Origin: JAEDES01 sp045649455
Lineage (GTDB): Bacteria > Bacillota_I > Bacilli_A > RF39 > UBA660
Length of the DNA: 21,564 nucleotides
NCBI GenBank assembly: GCA_045649455.1
Contig: JAZRPV010000046.1
Location: forward strand, 1 to 21,564
Reading direction: 5' to 3'
Part shown: positions 1-7,195 of the stretch, piece by piece
How positions within the stretch are numbered: the stretch's first letter is position 1
Layout of the letters: each line of letters begins with the position of its first letter
Position numbers and translations under genes: made by a program
Notes under the pieces: model-generated
The model's input: the letters and a program-made list of their open reading frames with translations, nothing else
The model's database searches: none
Told to the model about the DNA's origin: nothing

Positions 1-1883
1 TTTGTTTGTATTTTCAAACTGTAGCTTATTCTGCAATTAACTCTACAATGACAATAAAAGGTGATGCTTATGCAAGAGTTGATGCAGATGTTAGAATAAC
101 AAATTTTAAATTATCAAGTTCTAGTTCAAATTCTACTTCATCTTATGAAGAGTTTAGTGTAAATACAATAGCATCTAAATTTAATTTGTTAGATAGTTCA
201 TCCTCTATAGTATTTGATGTAGAAGTAACTAATTATGGTTCTAGTGATGTTGGTATATTACAATTGGTAGGAACAGTGCCAACTGGTTTATCTTATGAAA
301 TAATTAATTATAATTTAAAAGATAAAATATGTGATGATACTGGTAAATGTAATCAAATGGCAGTAAAGACATTTCAAATAAAGTTTACTGGTACGCCTGG
401 AGAATATGAAGTCAATTTAGAGTTAGACTTTAGAACTTATCATAAAGTAACTTATACAGATATAACTAATAATAATTATCCAACAGAAGTAATAGATGGT
501 GGAAATTTAAATATTACATTTACTGAAAATTTAAAGAAAGTATCAGTTTTATCTGATGGTACTGAAATTGGTCATTACGATCAAATAAATAGTGGTCAAA
601 CTATTACAATAGAAAACATATCTAGTGATATTGAGATAAAACAAGATAAAGGACCTGTTGTAAAATTAGTAAGTGGGAAAATTAACGAAGTAGGTAGTGA
701 AGTATGTATAGAAGATGAATGTTTCTATATTATTTCAAATGATGGTTCAACTGTTACGATGCTTTCTAAGTATAATTTGTATGTTGGTGGAGAATTAAAT
801 GGTGGTTGGACTTCATATGGTGATGAAGCAACAGGAAAACAAGATTCAACAATATTAGGATATATAGAAGGACAAACAATAGGAAAAGGTACAACAAAAT
901 TTTCAAATACAAATTATTGGTCAAGTACAGTAAGTAGTTATCCAGCGTATGTATATGATTCAAATTCAATATTATATAGTTATGTAGAAAATTATAAAGC
1001 ATATTTAAGTACGTTAGGAGGAATACCGAGTGAAGCAAGGCTCATAACAAAAGAAGAATTAGTAGAATTAGGATGCAGTGGTGAAAACAGAATTTGTAGT
1101 GATGCACCAAGTTGGGTTTACTCAACTTCATACTGGGCAGGGTCTGCTCGTTCATCTTCCAATTTATGGTATGTAGCTAGTAATGGTTATTTCTACGGCA
1201 AGGTCTATTCCGATTACGAGTACTTCGGCTGTCGTCCAGTAATTGAAATATCTGTTGATGATATATATGTTCCTGTAAAACCTAATGTTGTTAGTGGAGA
1301 CTATGATACCGTTGGTAGTGAAGTTGCTATAGGGGATGAACATTTTTATGTTATTTCTAGTACAGATGATACAGTAACTATGTTAGCAAAATATAATCTA
1401 TATGTTGGTGGAGAATACAATACTAGTTGGACAGCATATGGAGATGAAGCAACAGGAAAACAAGATTCAAATATGTTAGGATATATAGAAGGACAAAACA
1501 TTAGAAAAGGTACAACACCATTTGCAAGTACAAATTATTGGTCAAGTACAGTAAGTAGTTATCCAGCATATGTATATGATTCAAATTCAACTCTTTATAG
1601 TTATGTAGAAAATTATAAAATATATTTAAGTACGTTAGGAGTTACTCCTACAGAGGCAAGACTTATTACTTATGAGGAATTAACTTCTCTTGGATGTGGT
1701 GATTCAAGTTGTAAAAATGCTCCTAGCTGGGTTTATGCAACTTCATACTGGTCAGGGTCAGCTAATAATACTATCAAGGTATGGCGCGTAAATAGTAATG
1801 ATTACTTCAACATCCTCGACTATGACAATGATCGCCTCTTCGGTGTTCGTCCAGTTATTGTTATCTCAAAATCAAATTTTTAA
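1..1883 (+). CDS. Secreted surface protein with two tandem lectin-like variable domains (5' partial)
   Basis: The gene enters from the left edge. The first full codon is at 3, and the reading frame aligns from there with the signal peptide of the next gene (both read CLYFQTV then YSAINSTMTIKGDAYARVDA), so the TTG at 6 is inside the signal peptide and is not the start. After the signal end comes a beta-rich N-terminal module of about 220 residues, then two tandem copies (about 690-1259 and 1309-1880) of a roughly 190-residue domain. Each copy opens with VGSEV, has a YNLYVGGE motif and ends with SYW.GSA ... FG.RPVI.IS. This ending is typical of DUF6273/C-type-lectin-like domains, including targets of diversity-generating retroelements. 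The last ~28 codons of each copy differ greatly while the flanks match, and they are C/G-richer than the rest. Probably a cell-surface ligand-binding adhesin; the ligand is unknown. Family assignment is from motif memory; secretion is well supported by the paralogue. Confidence 0.75.
   Translation, partial: CLYFQTVAYSAINSTMTIKGDAYARVDADVRITNFKLSSSSSNSTSSYEEFSVNTIASKFNLLDSSSSIVFDVEVTNYGSSDVGILQLVGTVPTGLSYEIINYNLKDKICDDTGKCNQMAVKTFQIKFTGTPGEYEVNLELDFRTYHKVTYTDITNNNYPTEVIDGGNLNITFTENLKKVSVLSDGTEIGHYDQINSGQTITIENISSDIEIKQDKGPVVKLVSGKINEVGSEVCIEDECFYIISNDGSTVTMLSKYNLYVGGELNGGWTSYGDEATGKQDSTILGYIEGQTIGKGTTKFSNTNYWSSTVSSYPAYVYDSNSILYSYVENYKAYLSTLGGIPSEARLITKEELVELGCSGENRICSDAPSWVYSTSYWAGSARSSSNLWYVASNGYFYGKVYSDYEYFGCRPVIEISVDDIYVPVKPNVVSGDYDTVGSEVAIGDEHFYVISSTDDTVTMLAKYNLYVGGEYNTSWTAYGDEATGKQDSNMLGYIEGQNIRKGTTPFASTNYWSSTVSSYPAYVYDSNSTLYSYVENYKIYLSTLGVTPTEARLITYEELTSLGCGDSSCKNAPSWVYATSYWSGSANNTIKVWRVNSNDYFNILDYDNDRLFGVRPVIVISKSNF
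908..969 (+). repeat. Internal near-identical repeat, copy 1
   Basis: Matches 1529-1590 with a 39-base identical run, one mismatch, then 22 more identical bases. It encodes the TNYWSSTVSSYPAYVYDSNS segment of the first lectin-like domain. The near identity at silent positions indicates recent duplication or gene conversion between the two domains. Confidence 0.85.
1149..1232 (+). repeat. Putative DGR variable region VR1
   Basis: 28-codon hypervariable stretch near the end of the first lectin-like domain, between SYWAGSA and RPVI. It aligns without gaps to the stretch at 1764-1847. Compared by hand, the two differ at 16 first, 13 second and only 8 third codon positions. In 19 of the 29 first/second-position differences one copy has A, against 1 of 8 at third positions. 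This is the pattern left by adenine-specific mutagenic retrohoming onto AAY-rich template codons. C-ending codons (TTC, TAC, GGC, GTC, TCC) are unusually common here for this genome. The template and reverse transcriptase are not visible in the window. Confidence 0.6.
1529..1590 (+). repeat. Internal near-identical repeat, copy 2
   Basis: Second copy of the scaffold repeat at 908-969, in the second lectin-like domain. The scaffold is conserved at DNA level while the domain ends (1149-1232 and 1764-1847) are strongly diverged. Confidence 0.85.
1764..1847 (+). repeat. Putative DGR variable region VR2
   Basis: Second 28-codon hypervariable stretch, at the end of the second lectin-like domain and close to the stop codon, which is the usual position of DGR variable regions. 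It is flanked by SYWSGSA upstream and TTCGG.GTTCGTCCAGT downstream. It still holds AAT and AAC codons at places where VR1 has CGT, GCT or TAC, as expected if both derive from a template with AAT/AAC codons. See VR1 for the position counts. Confidence 0.6.
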
Positions 1884-1891
1884 TATTAATT

Positions 1892-1920
1892 AAAATACTA
1901 GAAATTTTCTAGTATTTTTT
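1892..1920 (+). terminator. Intrinsic terminator after the first surface gene
   Basis: Inverted repeat AAAATACTAG / CTAGTATTTT (1892-1901 and 1909-1918), extendable by AAA/TTT into the loop and followed by a T run. It lies 8 bases after the stop codon. Confidence 0.8.
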
Positions 1921-1985
1921 GTTTGTATTCTTACTATGCTTTTTTATTTTTTGTCTTTTTTGGACAGTTTGTAGTTTTTTAAACC

Positions 1986-2012
1986 TTGCAAATATATATA
2001 TATATATATAAT
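1986..2012 (+). promoter_or_regulatory. Promoter with AT-dinucleotide spacer
   Basis: A -35-like TTGCAA (1986-1991) and a -10 TATAAT (2007-2012) are separated by 15 bases that consist only of AT repeats. The predicted start of transcription (about 2019) falls on the AGGAGGA ribosome site at 2019-2025. The 15-base spacer is shorter than the optimal 17; one extra AT unit would make it 17. The assignment rests on sequence likeness only. Confidence 0.45.
1992..2010 (+). repeat. AT dinucleotide tract
   Basis: Nineteen bases of uninterrupted alternating A and T directly upstream of a surface protein gene, between its apparent -35 and -10 elements. Such tracts can change length by slipped-strand mispairing. 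Confidence 0.85.
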
Positions 2013-2033
2013 AAGAATAGGAGGAGAATGCAT

Positions 2034-3932
2034 ATGAAAAAGAATAATAAAAAAATAAAATTGTTTTCATTAATTTTCTTAATTCTTTTTTGTTTGTATT
2101 TTCAAACAGTAGTATATTCTGCAATTAACTCTACAATGACAATAAAAGGTGATGCTTATGCAAGAGTTGATGCTGATGTTAGAATAACAGGCTTTAATGT
2201 ATATAATATTAGTTCTGATAGTAAATCCAATTATGAAGAATATGGTAAAGATAATATTTCTACAAGTGTATCATTGCCTTATAGTGATTCATATATTATA
2301 TACAAGATAGATGTTACAAATTATGGTGCAAATGCTGGTATATATTCAATTGAAGGATTACCAAATAATTTAAGTTATGAATTAATTGATTATAATTTAA
2401 GTGATAAGTTATGTGATTCGAGCGGTAATTGCAGTTATGGTATTGTTTCTACTTTTTTTATAAAAATAAAATATAATTCTTATGATAGTAATAATTCTAA
2501 TTATGATATAAATTTAACATTTGAGTTTAGAAATGTTTATACTATAACTTATAGTAATATAGATAATAATAATTATAAAACTTTTATTATGAATAATGAA
2601 GCTTTAAATATGACTTTGGTAGGTGACATTCCTAATAAAATTAATGTATATGTTGATGGAATAGAAATTGATAGAAGCACATATGTTTATAATAATAGAA
2701 ATGGTAGTTTAGTTATTGATAATGTATCTGGTGATTTGGTGATAGAAAAAGCAGAAAGTACTTTATTACCAGGACAAACATTTACTAAACAGTTGAAGGA
2801 TTTTGTCAATGGTACAACTGATGCTACTTATAGTTCTACTGAGTCTTTAGTTACATATATTGGTGTATTTGAAGATCATATTCCAGATGGTTATACAAAA
2901 GAAGAATTTTTAAATTTACCATCATTAGAAGTATCTGAAAATGGAAGAGTTAAAGCTTATAATGACAATGGTAAAATATACATATATAGTATTGATGATA
3001 TTTTAGCTAATATAGATTCATATTCTTTATTTCGTGGTTATACAAAATTGACTGAATTAAATATTTTGGAATTAGATACAAAAAATGTTTGGTCTGCTCA
3101 AGCAATGTTTTCTGAACTACGTAGTTTAAAAACTTTAGATTTGAGCAATTTTAATTCTAGTAATATTGGACAAATGACGTCGATGTTTAATGGTTGTTCA
3201 TCATTAGAAGAACTTGATTTATCACATTTTGATACATCAAATGTGAGAGCTATGAACAGTATGTTTTGGAATTGCACTAGTTTAAAAAACTTAGATGTTA
3301 CTGGATTTAATACTTCTAAAGTAAATGATATGGCTGTTATGTTTGGCAATTGTACATCATTAACAAGTATTGATGTTAGTAGTTTTGATACATCTAATGT
3401 TACTACAATGTATCAAATGTTTTATGAATCTAACTTAACAAAAATAGATATAAGTAATTTTAATACATCAAAAGTTACTAATATGAATAGAATGTTTAGA
3501 GGAAATGATAACCTAGAAAAAATTTATGTTGGTGATGGTTGGGATATATCTGCTGTAACTGATTCTGAAAAAATGTTTTTTGATAGTACTAAATTACCAA
3601 ATTATGATGCTAATTATGTTGATGTTACAAAAGCTTATGTTGGAGAAGGTGGGTATTTAAGTTATCCTCCTAAGACATTTAATATTGATGGCGTTGCTTA
3701 TAAATATGAAGAAGGTATGACTTGGAGAGATTGGGTTGATAGTAGTTATGATACTCGTGGATTTGTTAATAATAATGATTTAATATATACAGATGATTTA
3801 ATGTATGCTTTGGTTTATGAAGAAGATAATGGTTCTTATACTTCATATAGTTGGCCATATATTGATGATTTAATTGATCCAAATCTTGTTTATGTTACAT
3901 TTAATGAAGCAGGAGAAGATGGTGAATGGTAA
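2034..3932 (+). CDS. Secreted BspA-like (DUF285) repeat surface protein
   Basis: Start chosen at ATG 2034 because AGGAGGA (2019-2025) lies 8 bases upstream; ATG 2028 would be only 2 bases from it. The product of 632 residues has a Lys-rich start, a hydrophobic core and a YSAINST region like a TasA/SipW-type signal end. Its N-terminal beta module is shared with the preceding gene (the STMTIKGDAYARVDADVRI stretch). Residues about 340-505 hold roughly five repeats of about 24 residues of the type LDLS.FDTSNV..M..MF.NC.SL, the DUF285/BspA-like leucine-rich repeat found in surface proteins of gut anaerobes and mycoplasmas. The C-terminus has an EGMTWRDWVDSSY motif that recurs as KEMTWLEWL in the protein at 18511. 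No LPXTG anchor is visible. Probably surface-exposed or extracellular, in adhesion or matrix; the ligand is unknown. Confidence 0.8.
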   Translation: MKKNNKKIKLFSLIFLILFCLYFQTVVYSAINSTMTIKGDAYARVDADVRITGFNVYNISSDSKSNYEEYGKDNISTSVSLPYSDSYIIYKIDVTNYGANAGIYSIEGLPNNLSYELIDYNLSDKLCDSSGNCSYGIVSTFFIKIKYNSYDSNNSNYDINLTFEFRNVYTITYSNIDNNNYKTFIMNNEALNMTLVGDIPNKINVYVDGIEIDRSTYVYNNRNGSLVIDNVSGDLVIEKAESTLLPGQTFTKQLKDFVNGTTDATYSSTESLVTYIGVFEDHIPDGYTKEEFLNLPSLEVSENGRVKAYNDNGKIYIYSIDDILANIDSYSLFRGYTKLTELNILELDTKNVWSAQAMFSELRSLKTLDLSNFNSSNIGQMTSMFNGCSSLEELDLSHFDTSNVRAMNSMFWNCTSLKNLDVTGFNTSKVNDMAVMFGNCTSLTSIDVSSFDTSNVTTMYQMFYESNLTKIDISNFNTSKVTNMNRMFRGNDNLEKIYVGDGWDISAVTDSEKMFFDSTKLPNYDANYVDVTKAYVGEGGYLSYPPKTFNIDGVAYKYEEGMTWRDWVDSSYDTRGFVNNNDLIYTDDLMYALVYEEDNGSYTSYSWPYIDDLIDPNLVYVTFNEAGEDGEW

Positions 3933-3951
3933 AAGAGCTTAGGCTCTTTTT
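3932..3951 (+). terminator. Intrinsic terminator
   Basis: AAAGAGC / GCTCTTT stem with TTAG loop and T tail, starting on the last base of the stop codon of the BspA-like gene. Confidence 0.85.
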
Positions 3952-3953
3952 CT

Positions 3954-3981
3954 TTGTCTTTTTAGTTGTATATGATATAAT
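3954..3981 (+). promoter_or_regulatory. Extended -10 promoter of the cinA/murI operon
   Basis: TGATATAAT at 3973-3981 is a perfect -10 with extended TG. A weak -35 TTGTCT lies at 3954-3959. The end of the -10 is 17 bases from the ATG at 3999, so the predicted leader is only about 10 nt and begins with the ribosome site. Confidence 0.6.
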
Positions 3982-3998
3982 TATTAAAGGTGAGTTAT

Positions 3999-4472
3999 AT
4001 GAATTATAGAGATTTAGTTAATAAATTAATTGAAAGTAATATTACTATTTCAACAATGGAATCTTGTACTGGTGGAGGAGTTAGTAATGCTATTACTAAT
4101 ATAGAAGGTGCTAGTGAGATTTTAAGATTTAGTGCAGTTACTTATTCAAACGAATATAAAATTAAAATGGGAGTGTCTCCTGAAGTGATAGATAAATATT
4201 CTGTATATAGTCAGGAATGTGCAGATGAGATGAGTTTTAATATTAGTAAGTTTAGTAATAGTGATCTTGGAGTAGGGGTTACTGGTAAACTTAATAGAAG
4301 TGATCCTAATAATCCTAGAGGGGATGATAATACTGTTTTTATTAGTATTTATGATCGAAGAAATGATTGTTTTAATAAAAAGAGTATTGTAGTATCTGGT
4401 TCTAGTAGGGAGATTAATAAGAAAGTTGTACTTGATACAATTTTAGAGATGTTATTTAATATAATTAATTAG
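3999..4472 (+). CDS. CinA C-terminal / PncC-like nicotinamide-nucleotide amidohydrolase
   Basis: 157 residues, a stand-alone CinA C-terminal domain. It has the family motifs ESCTGGGVSNAITNIEGAS near the N-terminus (with the Ser/Thr of the catalytic loop), AVTYSNEYKIKMGV, and GVTGKLNR...NNPRG in the second half. Known family members deamidate nicotinamide mononucleotide to nicotinate mononucleotide in NAD salvage; that role is inferred here. Start taken at ATG 3999, five bases after AGGTGA (3988-3993), rather than the in-frame GTG at 3990. First gene of an operon with very short gaps: the next start is 15 bases on, and the following two genes abut without gaps. No N-terminal CinA nucleotide-binding (MoaB-like) domain is present. 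Confidence 0.85.
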   Translation: MNYRDLVNKLIESNITISTMESCTGGGVSNAITNIEGASEILRFSAVTYSNEYKIKMGVSPEVIDKYSVYSQECADEMSFNISKFSNSDLGVGVTGKLNRSDPNNPRGDDNTVFISIYDRRNDCFNKKSIVVSGSSREINKKVVLDTILEMLFNIIN

Positions 4473-4487
4473 AAAGTTGGTTTTTAC

Positions 4488-5000
4488 ATGGTGGTTACGG
4501 GGTTCAAGGCATTTGATAGTAAAACTAATAATAGATATGGTATGCATTTTGAAGAAAAGAAAGTATATAGTGTAGATGGTAATATTAAATTTGGTACTTG
4601 TGGTAATGGTTATCATATGTGTACTAATTTAGAAGATACCTTAAGATATGTAGATAATTATGATGATATTGTAATTGGAGAAGTAATTGGTTTTGGTGAT
4701 ATAGATCAATATGATGATGAATACAATGGTTATTATGATATGTATGCTGTTAGAAAACTTTATATTAGAAGATTTATAAGTAGAGAAGAAATGATTAAAA
4801 TGATGTTAGAAGTTGATGAAAATAGAGCTTTTCGTTTTATTCAATTTTTTCCTTTAAGTGATGATGAAAAAGAAATGTTTAAATTAGCATATGCTTCTAA
4901 AGAAAAAGTTCTTGATGGGATTAGTTATTATCAAGAAGGAGATACAGAAGTTTATGCTCGTAAAAAAGGAACTTCTTATGTTAAGAAAAAAGGTGATTAA
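4488..5000 (+). CDS. Uncharacterised protein (DUF7666-like N-terminal part)
   Basis: 170 residues, acidic, no signal peptide or membrane segment. The N-terminal half (GFKAFDSK, then GNGYHMCTNLEDTLRYVD and the beta pattern IVIGEVIGFGDI) resembles a small family often seen in phage and gut bacterial genomes, with the sequence order FKAFD ... G.H.C.....; this likeness is from memory and uncertain. The C-terminal ~60 residues are Lys/Glu-rich. The ribosome site is poor (AGAAAG), so it may depend on coupling with the preceding gene, whose stop is 15 bases upstream. Its stop codon directly abuts the start of murI. Function unknown. Confidence 0.75.
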   Translation: MVVTGFKAFDSKTNNRYGMHFEEKKVYSVDGNIKFGTCGNGYHMCTNLEDTLRYVDNYDDIVIGEVIGFGDIDQYDDEYNGYYDMYAVRKLYIRRFISREEMIKMMLEVDENRAFRFIQFFPLSDDEKEMFKLAYASKEKVLDGISYYQEGDTEVYARKKGTSYVKKKGD

Positions 5001-5714
5001 ATGGCAAAAATAGGAGTATTTGATTCTGGTATAGGTGGTTTAACTGTTTTAGAAGAAATGGTTAAAGTTATGCCTAATGAAGATTTTTTATATTTTGGAG
5101 ATAGCAAGAATTGTCCTTATGGAAATAAGGAACTTGATGATTTGATGAGAATAGTTTGTCGAATAGTAGATTATTATGTTAGTGTAGGATGTAAATTAAT
5201 TGTTATTGCATGTAATACGGCTACTACTAAGTGCATGAAATTACTTAGAGAGAAGTACTCTGATTTAATTTTTGTTGGAACTGTTCCAGCTGTTAAGATG
5301 GCATGTGATATGAAATGTAAAAATACATTAGTTATGGCAACTGAAGGTACTATTGCAAGTGAAAGAGTACATGAATTAGTTTTGGATAATAAAAATGATG
5401 ATCAAAATATTTATTTAGTATCATGTCGTGGACTTGCTGAAGCGATTGAATCAAAAGATAATGATTTGATTGATAAAGTACTTAATGATACAATAGGTTC
5501 ATATCTTGATAAAGATATAGATTCAATTGTACTTGGGTGTACTCATTATCCTTGGGCTAAAGAAAATATTAGTAAAATGTTTCCTGAAGCTAAATTATTT
5601 GATGGTTCTTTAGGAGTAGCGAATGAAGTTAAAAGACAATTAGATAAACATGGATATAGTAATGAATTAGATTATAAAGGATCAGTAGTTGTACTGGAAG
5701 ATATAGGTGATTAA
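5001..5714 (+). CDS. murI: Glutamate racemase
   Basis: 237 residues, slightly shorter than the usual ~265. Cytosolic enzyme converting L-glutamate to D-glutamate for peptidoglycan. The visible signature includes FDSGIGGLTV at residues 7-16 (Asp8), GDSKNCPYG, the catalytic Cys71 in CNTATT and the second catalytic Cys180 in LGCTHYP. The start ATG follows the TAA of the previous gene without a gap and has AGGTGA upstream. Translational coupling in the operon is likely. Its presence shows the organism makes a wall, so it is not a wall-less mollicute. Confidence 0.95.
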   Translation: MAKIGVFDSGIGGLTVLEEMVKVMPNEDFLYFGDSKNCPYGNKELDDLMRIVCRIVDYYVSVGCKLIVIACNTATTKCMKLLREKYSDLIFVGTVPAVKMACDMKCKNTLVMATEGTIASERVHELVLDNKNDDQNIYLVSCRGLAEAIESKDNDLIDKVLNDTIGSYLDKDIDSIVLGCTHYPWAKENISKMFPEAKLFDGSLGVANEVKRQLDKHGYSNELDYKGSVVVLEDIGD

Positions 5715-6296
5715 ATGAAAGATACATTTTTTTATAAGTTTATTGCAAAACCATTTGTGTGGTTTTGGTTTACTTTATTATATGGATGCAAAGTTGTAGG
5801 AAAAGAAAATATTCCTAAAGAAGGTAGAGTTGTTTTAGCTGGAAATCATACTAATAATTGGGATTCTCTAATGTTAATATCAGTTGTACCTAGACAAGTA
5901 CATTTTTTAGCAAAAGATGCATTATTTAAAGGTTTTCCTAAACCATTTTTAAAAGGAGTAGGAGCAATTCCTGTTAATCGTAAGATTCATGATAAAGATG
6001 CATTAATTAATGCTAAAAAGACATTAGAACTTGATAATTGTGTTGGAATATTTCCAGAAGGAACAATTAATCGTACTGATGATATTATTATGCCTTTTAA
6101 AATAGGGGCAGTTAAAATGAGTCATGATACTGATAGTACTATAGTACCTTTTATTATTACTGGGGAATATAAGTTATTTAAGAGAAATACTAGAATAGAG
6201 TTTTTTAAAGGATATAAAATTAAATCAGATGATTTAACTAAAGAGAATGAAAAATTAATGAAGAAAATTAGTAAGGAACTTGAAAAAAATAAGTAG
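5715..6296 (+). CDS. 1-acyl-sn-glycerol-3-phosphate acyltransferase family (PlsC)
   Basis: 193 residues. The acyltransferase motifs are in order: NHTNNWD (HX4D, His45-Asp50), the GAIPVNR substrate-binding block at about 83-89, FPEGT at 113-117, and a late IVPFIITG. The N-terminus has a hydrophobic stretch (FVWFWFTLLYG) suiting membrane association. Known members acylate lysophosphatidic acid to phosphatidic acid at the membrane. Start ATG is adjacent to the stop of murI. A paralogue follows after nine bases, so one of the two may have a different acceptor or act in another lipid pathway. Confidence 0.9.
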   Translation: MKDTFFYKFIAKPFVWFWFTLLYGCKVVGKENIPKEGRVVLAGNHTNNWDSLMLISVVPRQVHFLAKDALFKGFPKPFLKGVGAIPVNRKIHDKDALINAKKTLELDNCVGIFPEGTINRTDDIIMPFKIGAVKMSHDTDSTIVPFIITGEYKLFKRNTRIEFFKGYKIKSDDLTKENEKLMKKISKELEKNK

Positions 6297-6305
6297 AGGT
6301 GTGTT

Positions 6306-7127
6306 ATGAGTAAAGAAAAGAATTTTGGTTATAAGTTTGTTAGAGATGTTTTTGGTCCTGTATGGAGTTTTTATTATAATGCTAAAGTTGTAGGGCAAGA
6401 AAATATTCCTGAAGATGGTTCTATTGTTGTAGTTGGAAATCATATTCATATTATGGATCAATGTCCAGCTATTTTATCTACTAAGAGAATGTTACATTAT
6501 ATGGCTAAGAAAGAATATTTTGATGGAAAATTTGCATGGTTTTTTAAAGCTTGTGGATGTATTCCAGTAAATAGAAGTATTCATGATGATTCTGCTAAAA
6601 GTGCTGCTATGGAAGTGTTAAATAGTGATCTTGCTTTAGGATTATTTCCAGAAGGTACTAGAAATGGATTAAAACCAGAAAAGATGAAAGAAGTTGGAGA
6701 GTTCTGTGGATTAGAATTTGATAAGAAACAAATGAAAATTCTTAAGAATCAAAGAACTTCTCAAATTAATTTTTTAATGGAATTAGTTAATAATGAAGCA
6801 ATTACTATGGATGAATTTAAAGATAATTTATTTAGATGTAATGATTTTATGTTAGAATTAGTTGATAAAAAAGTAATAAGTAAAGATACTTATTATGATA
6901 AATTATTCTTACCATTTAAGTTTGGTGCTGTATCAATGGCAAGTAAAAGTGATAGTTATATAGTTCCATTTGTAATTACTGGTACTTATAAGTTTAGAAG
7001 TAAAGATTTAAGAGTTAGATTTGGAAAAGCTTTTAAACCAGGTGATGATTTAGAAAAAGCAAATAATAAATTAAGAAAAGTAATGATTGATTTATATAAA
7101 GAAAATATTAAAAATAGTGGTAAATAG
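6306..7127 (+). CDS. PlsC-family acyltransferase with an internal ~80-residue insertion
   Basis: 273 residues, a clear paralogue of the preceding gene. It has NHIHIMD (His46-Asp51), GCIPVNR at about 84-90, FPEGTRN at 114-120 and IVPFVITG near the C-terminus. Between FPEGTRN and the LPFKFGAVSM block it has about 80 extra residues (121-200), helical and Lys/Glu-rich, where the first paralogue has only a few. The catalytic motifs are intact, so it is probably active, with the insertion changing substrate, partner or regulation. The AGAGGTG ribosome site lies just after the previous stop. Last gene of the operon; a terminator follows. Confidence 0.88.
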   Translation: MSKEKNFGYKFVRDVFGPVWSFYYNAKVVGQENIPEDGSIVVVGNHIHIMDQCPAILSTKRMLHYMAKKEYFDGKFAWFFKACGCIPVNRSIHDDSAKSAAMEVLNSDLALGLFPEGTRNGLKPEKMKEVGEFCGLEFDKKQMKILKNQRTSQINFLMELVNNEAITMDEFKDNLFRCNDFMLELVDKKVISKDTYYDKLFLPFKFGAVSMASKSDSYIVPFVITGTYKFRSKDLRVRFGKAFKPGDDLEKANNKLRKVMIDLYKENIKNSGK

Positions 7128-7138
7128 TGTAAAGAGAA

Positions 7139-7168
7139 GAAAGTTTCATAAAAGGGAACTTTCTTTTT
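7139..7168 (+). terminator. Intrinsic terminator of the cinA-plsC operon
   Basis: GAAAGTTTC / GGAACTTTC stem (9 pairs, one G-U), loop ATAAAAG, then TTTTT. Only 4 bases separate its T run from the next -10 box. Confidence 0.85.
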
Positions 7169-7169
7169 A

Positions 7170-7178
7170 TGTTATTAT
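7170..7178 (+). promoter_or_regulatory. Extended -10 promoter
   Basis: TGTTATTAT, with TG one base before TATTAT (7173-7178), 17 bases from the ATG at 7196. No good -35 is visible because the terminator T run occupies that place. Confidence 0.45.
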
Positions 7179-7195
7179 TAAAGTGGTGATTATAG

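Noticed and set aside
6..8. TTG at 6 as the start codon of the first surface gene
   Set aside because: The frame aligns with the middle of the signal peptide of the paralogue at 2034 and continues upstream of the window; no ribosome site is present.
766..1038. Minus-strand open frame of 90 codons
   Set aside because: Leu/Tyr-rich shadow of the AT-rich surface gene with no ribosome site; the + frame carries the domain motifs.
1149..1847. Complete diversity-generating retroelement in the window
   Set aside because: No reverse transcriptase frame, accessory gene or template copy with A at the variable positions was found; only the target is present.
1986..2033. N-terminal extension of the BspA-like gene
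   Set aside because: It would translate the AT tract as an Ile-Tyr run with no ribosome site; ATG 2034 has AGGAGGA at good spacing.
1909..2124. Minus-strand open frame of 71 codons
   Set aside because: Runs antisense through a terminator, the AT tract and the signal peptide of the next gene; composition is low-complexity.
3098..3349. Minus-strand open frame inside the BspA-like gene
   Set aside because: Shadow of the periodic DUF285 repeats on the + strand.
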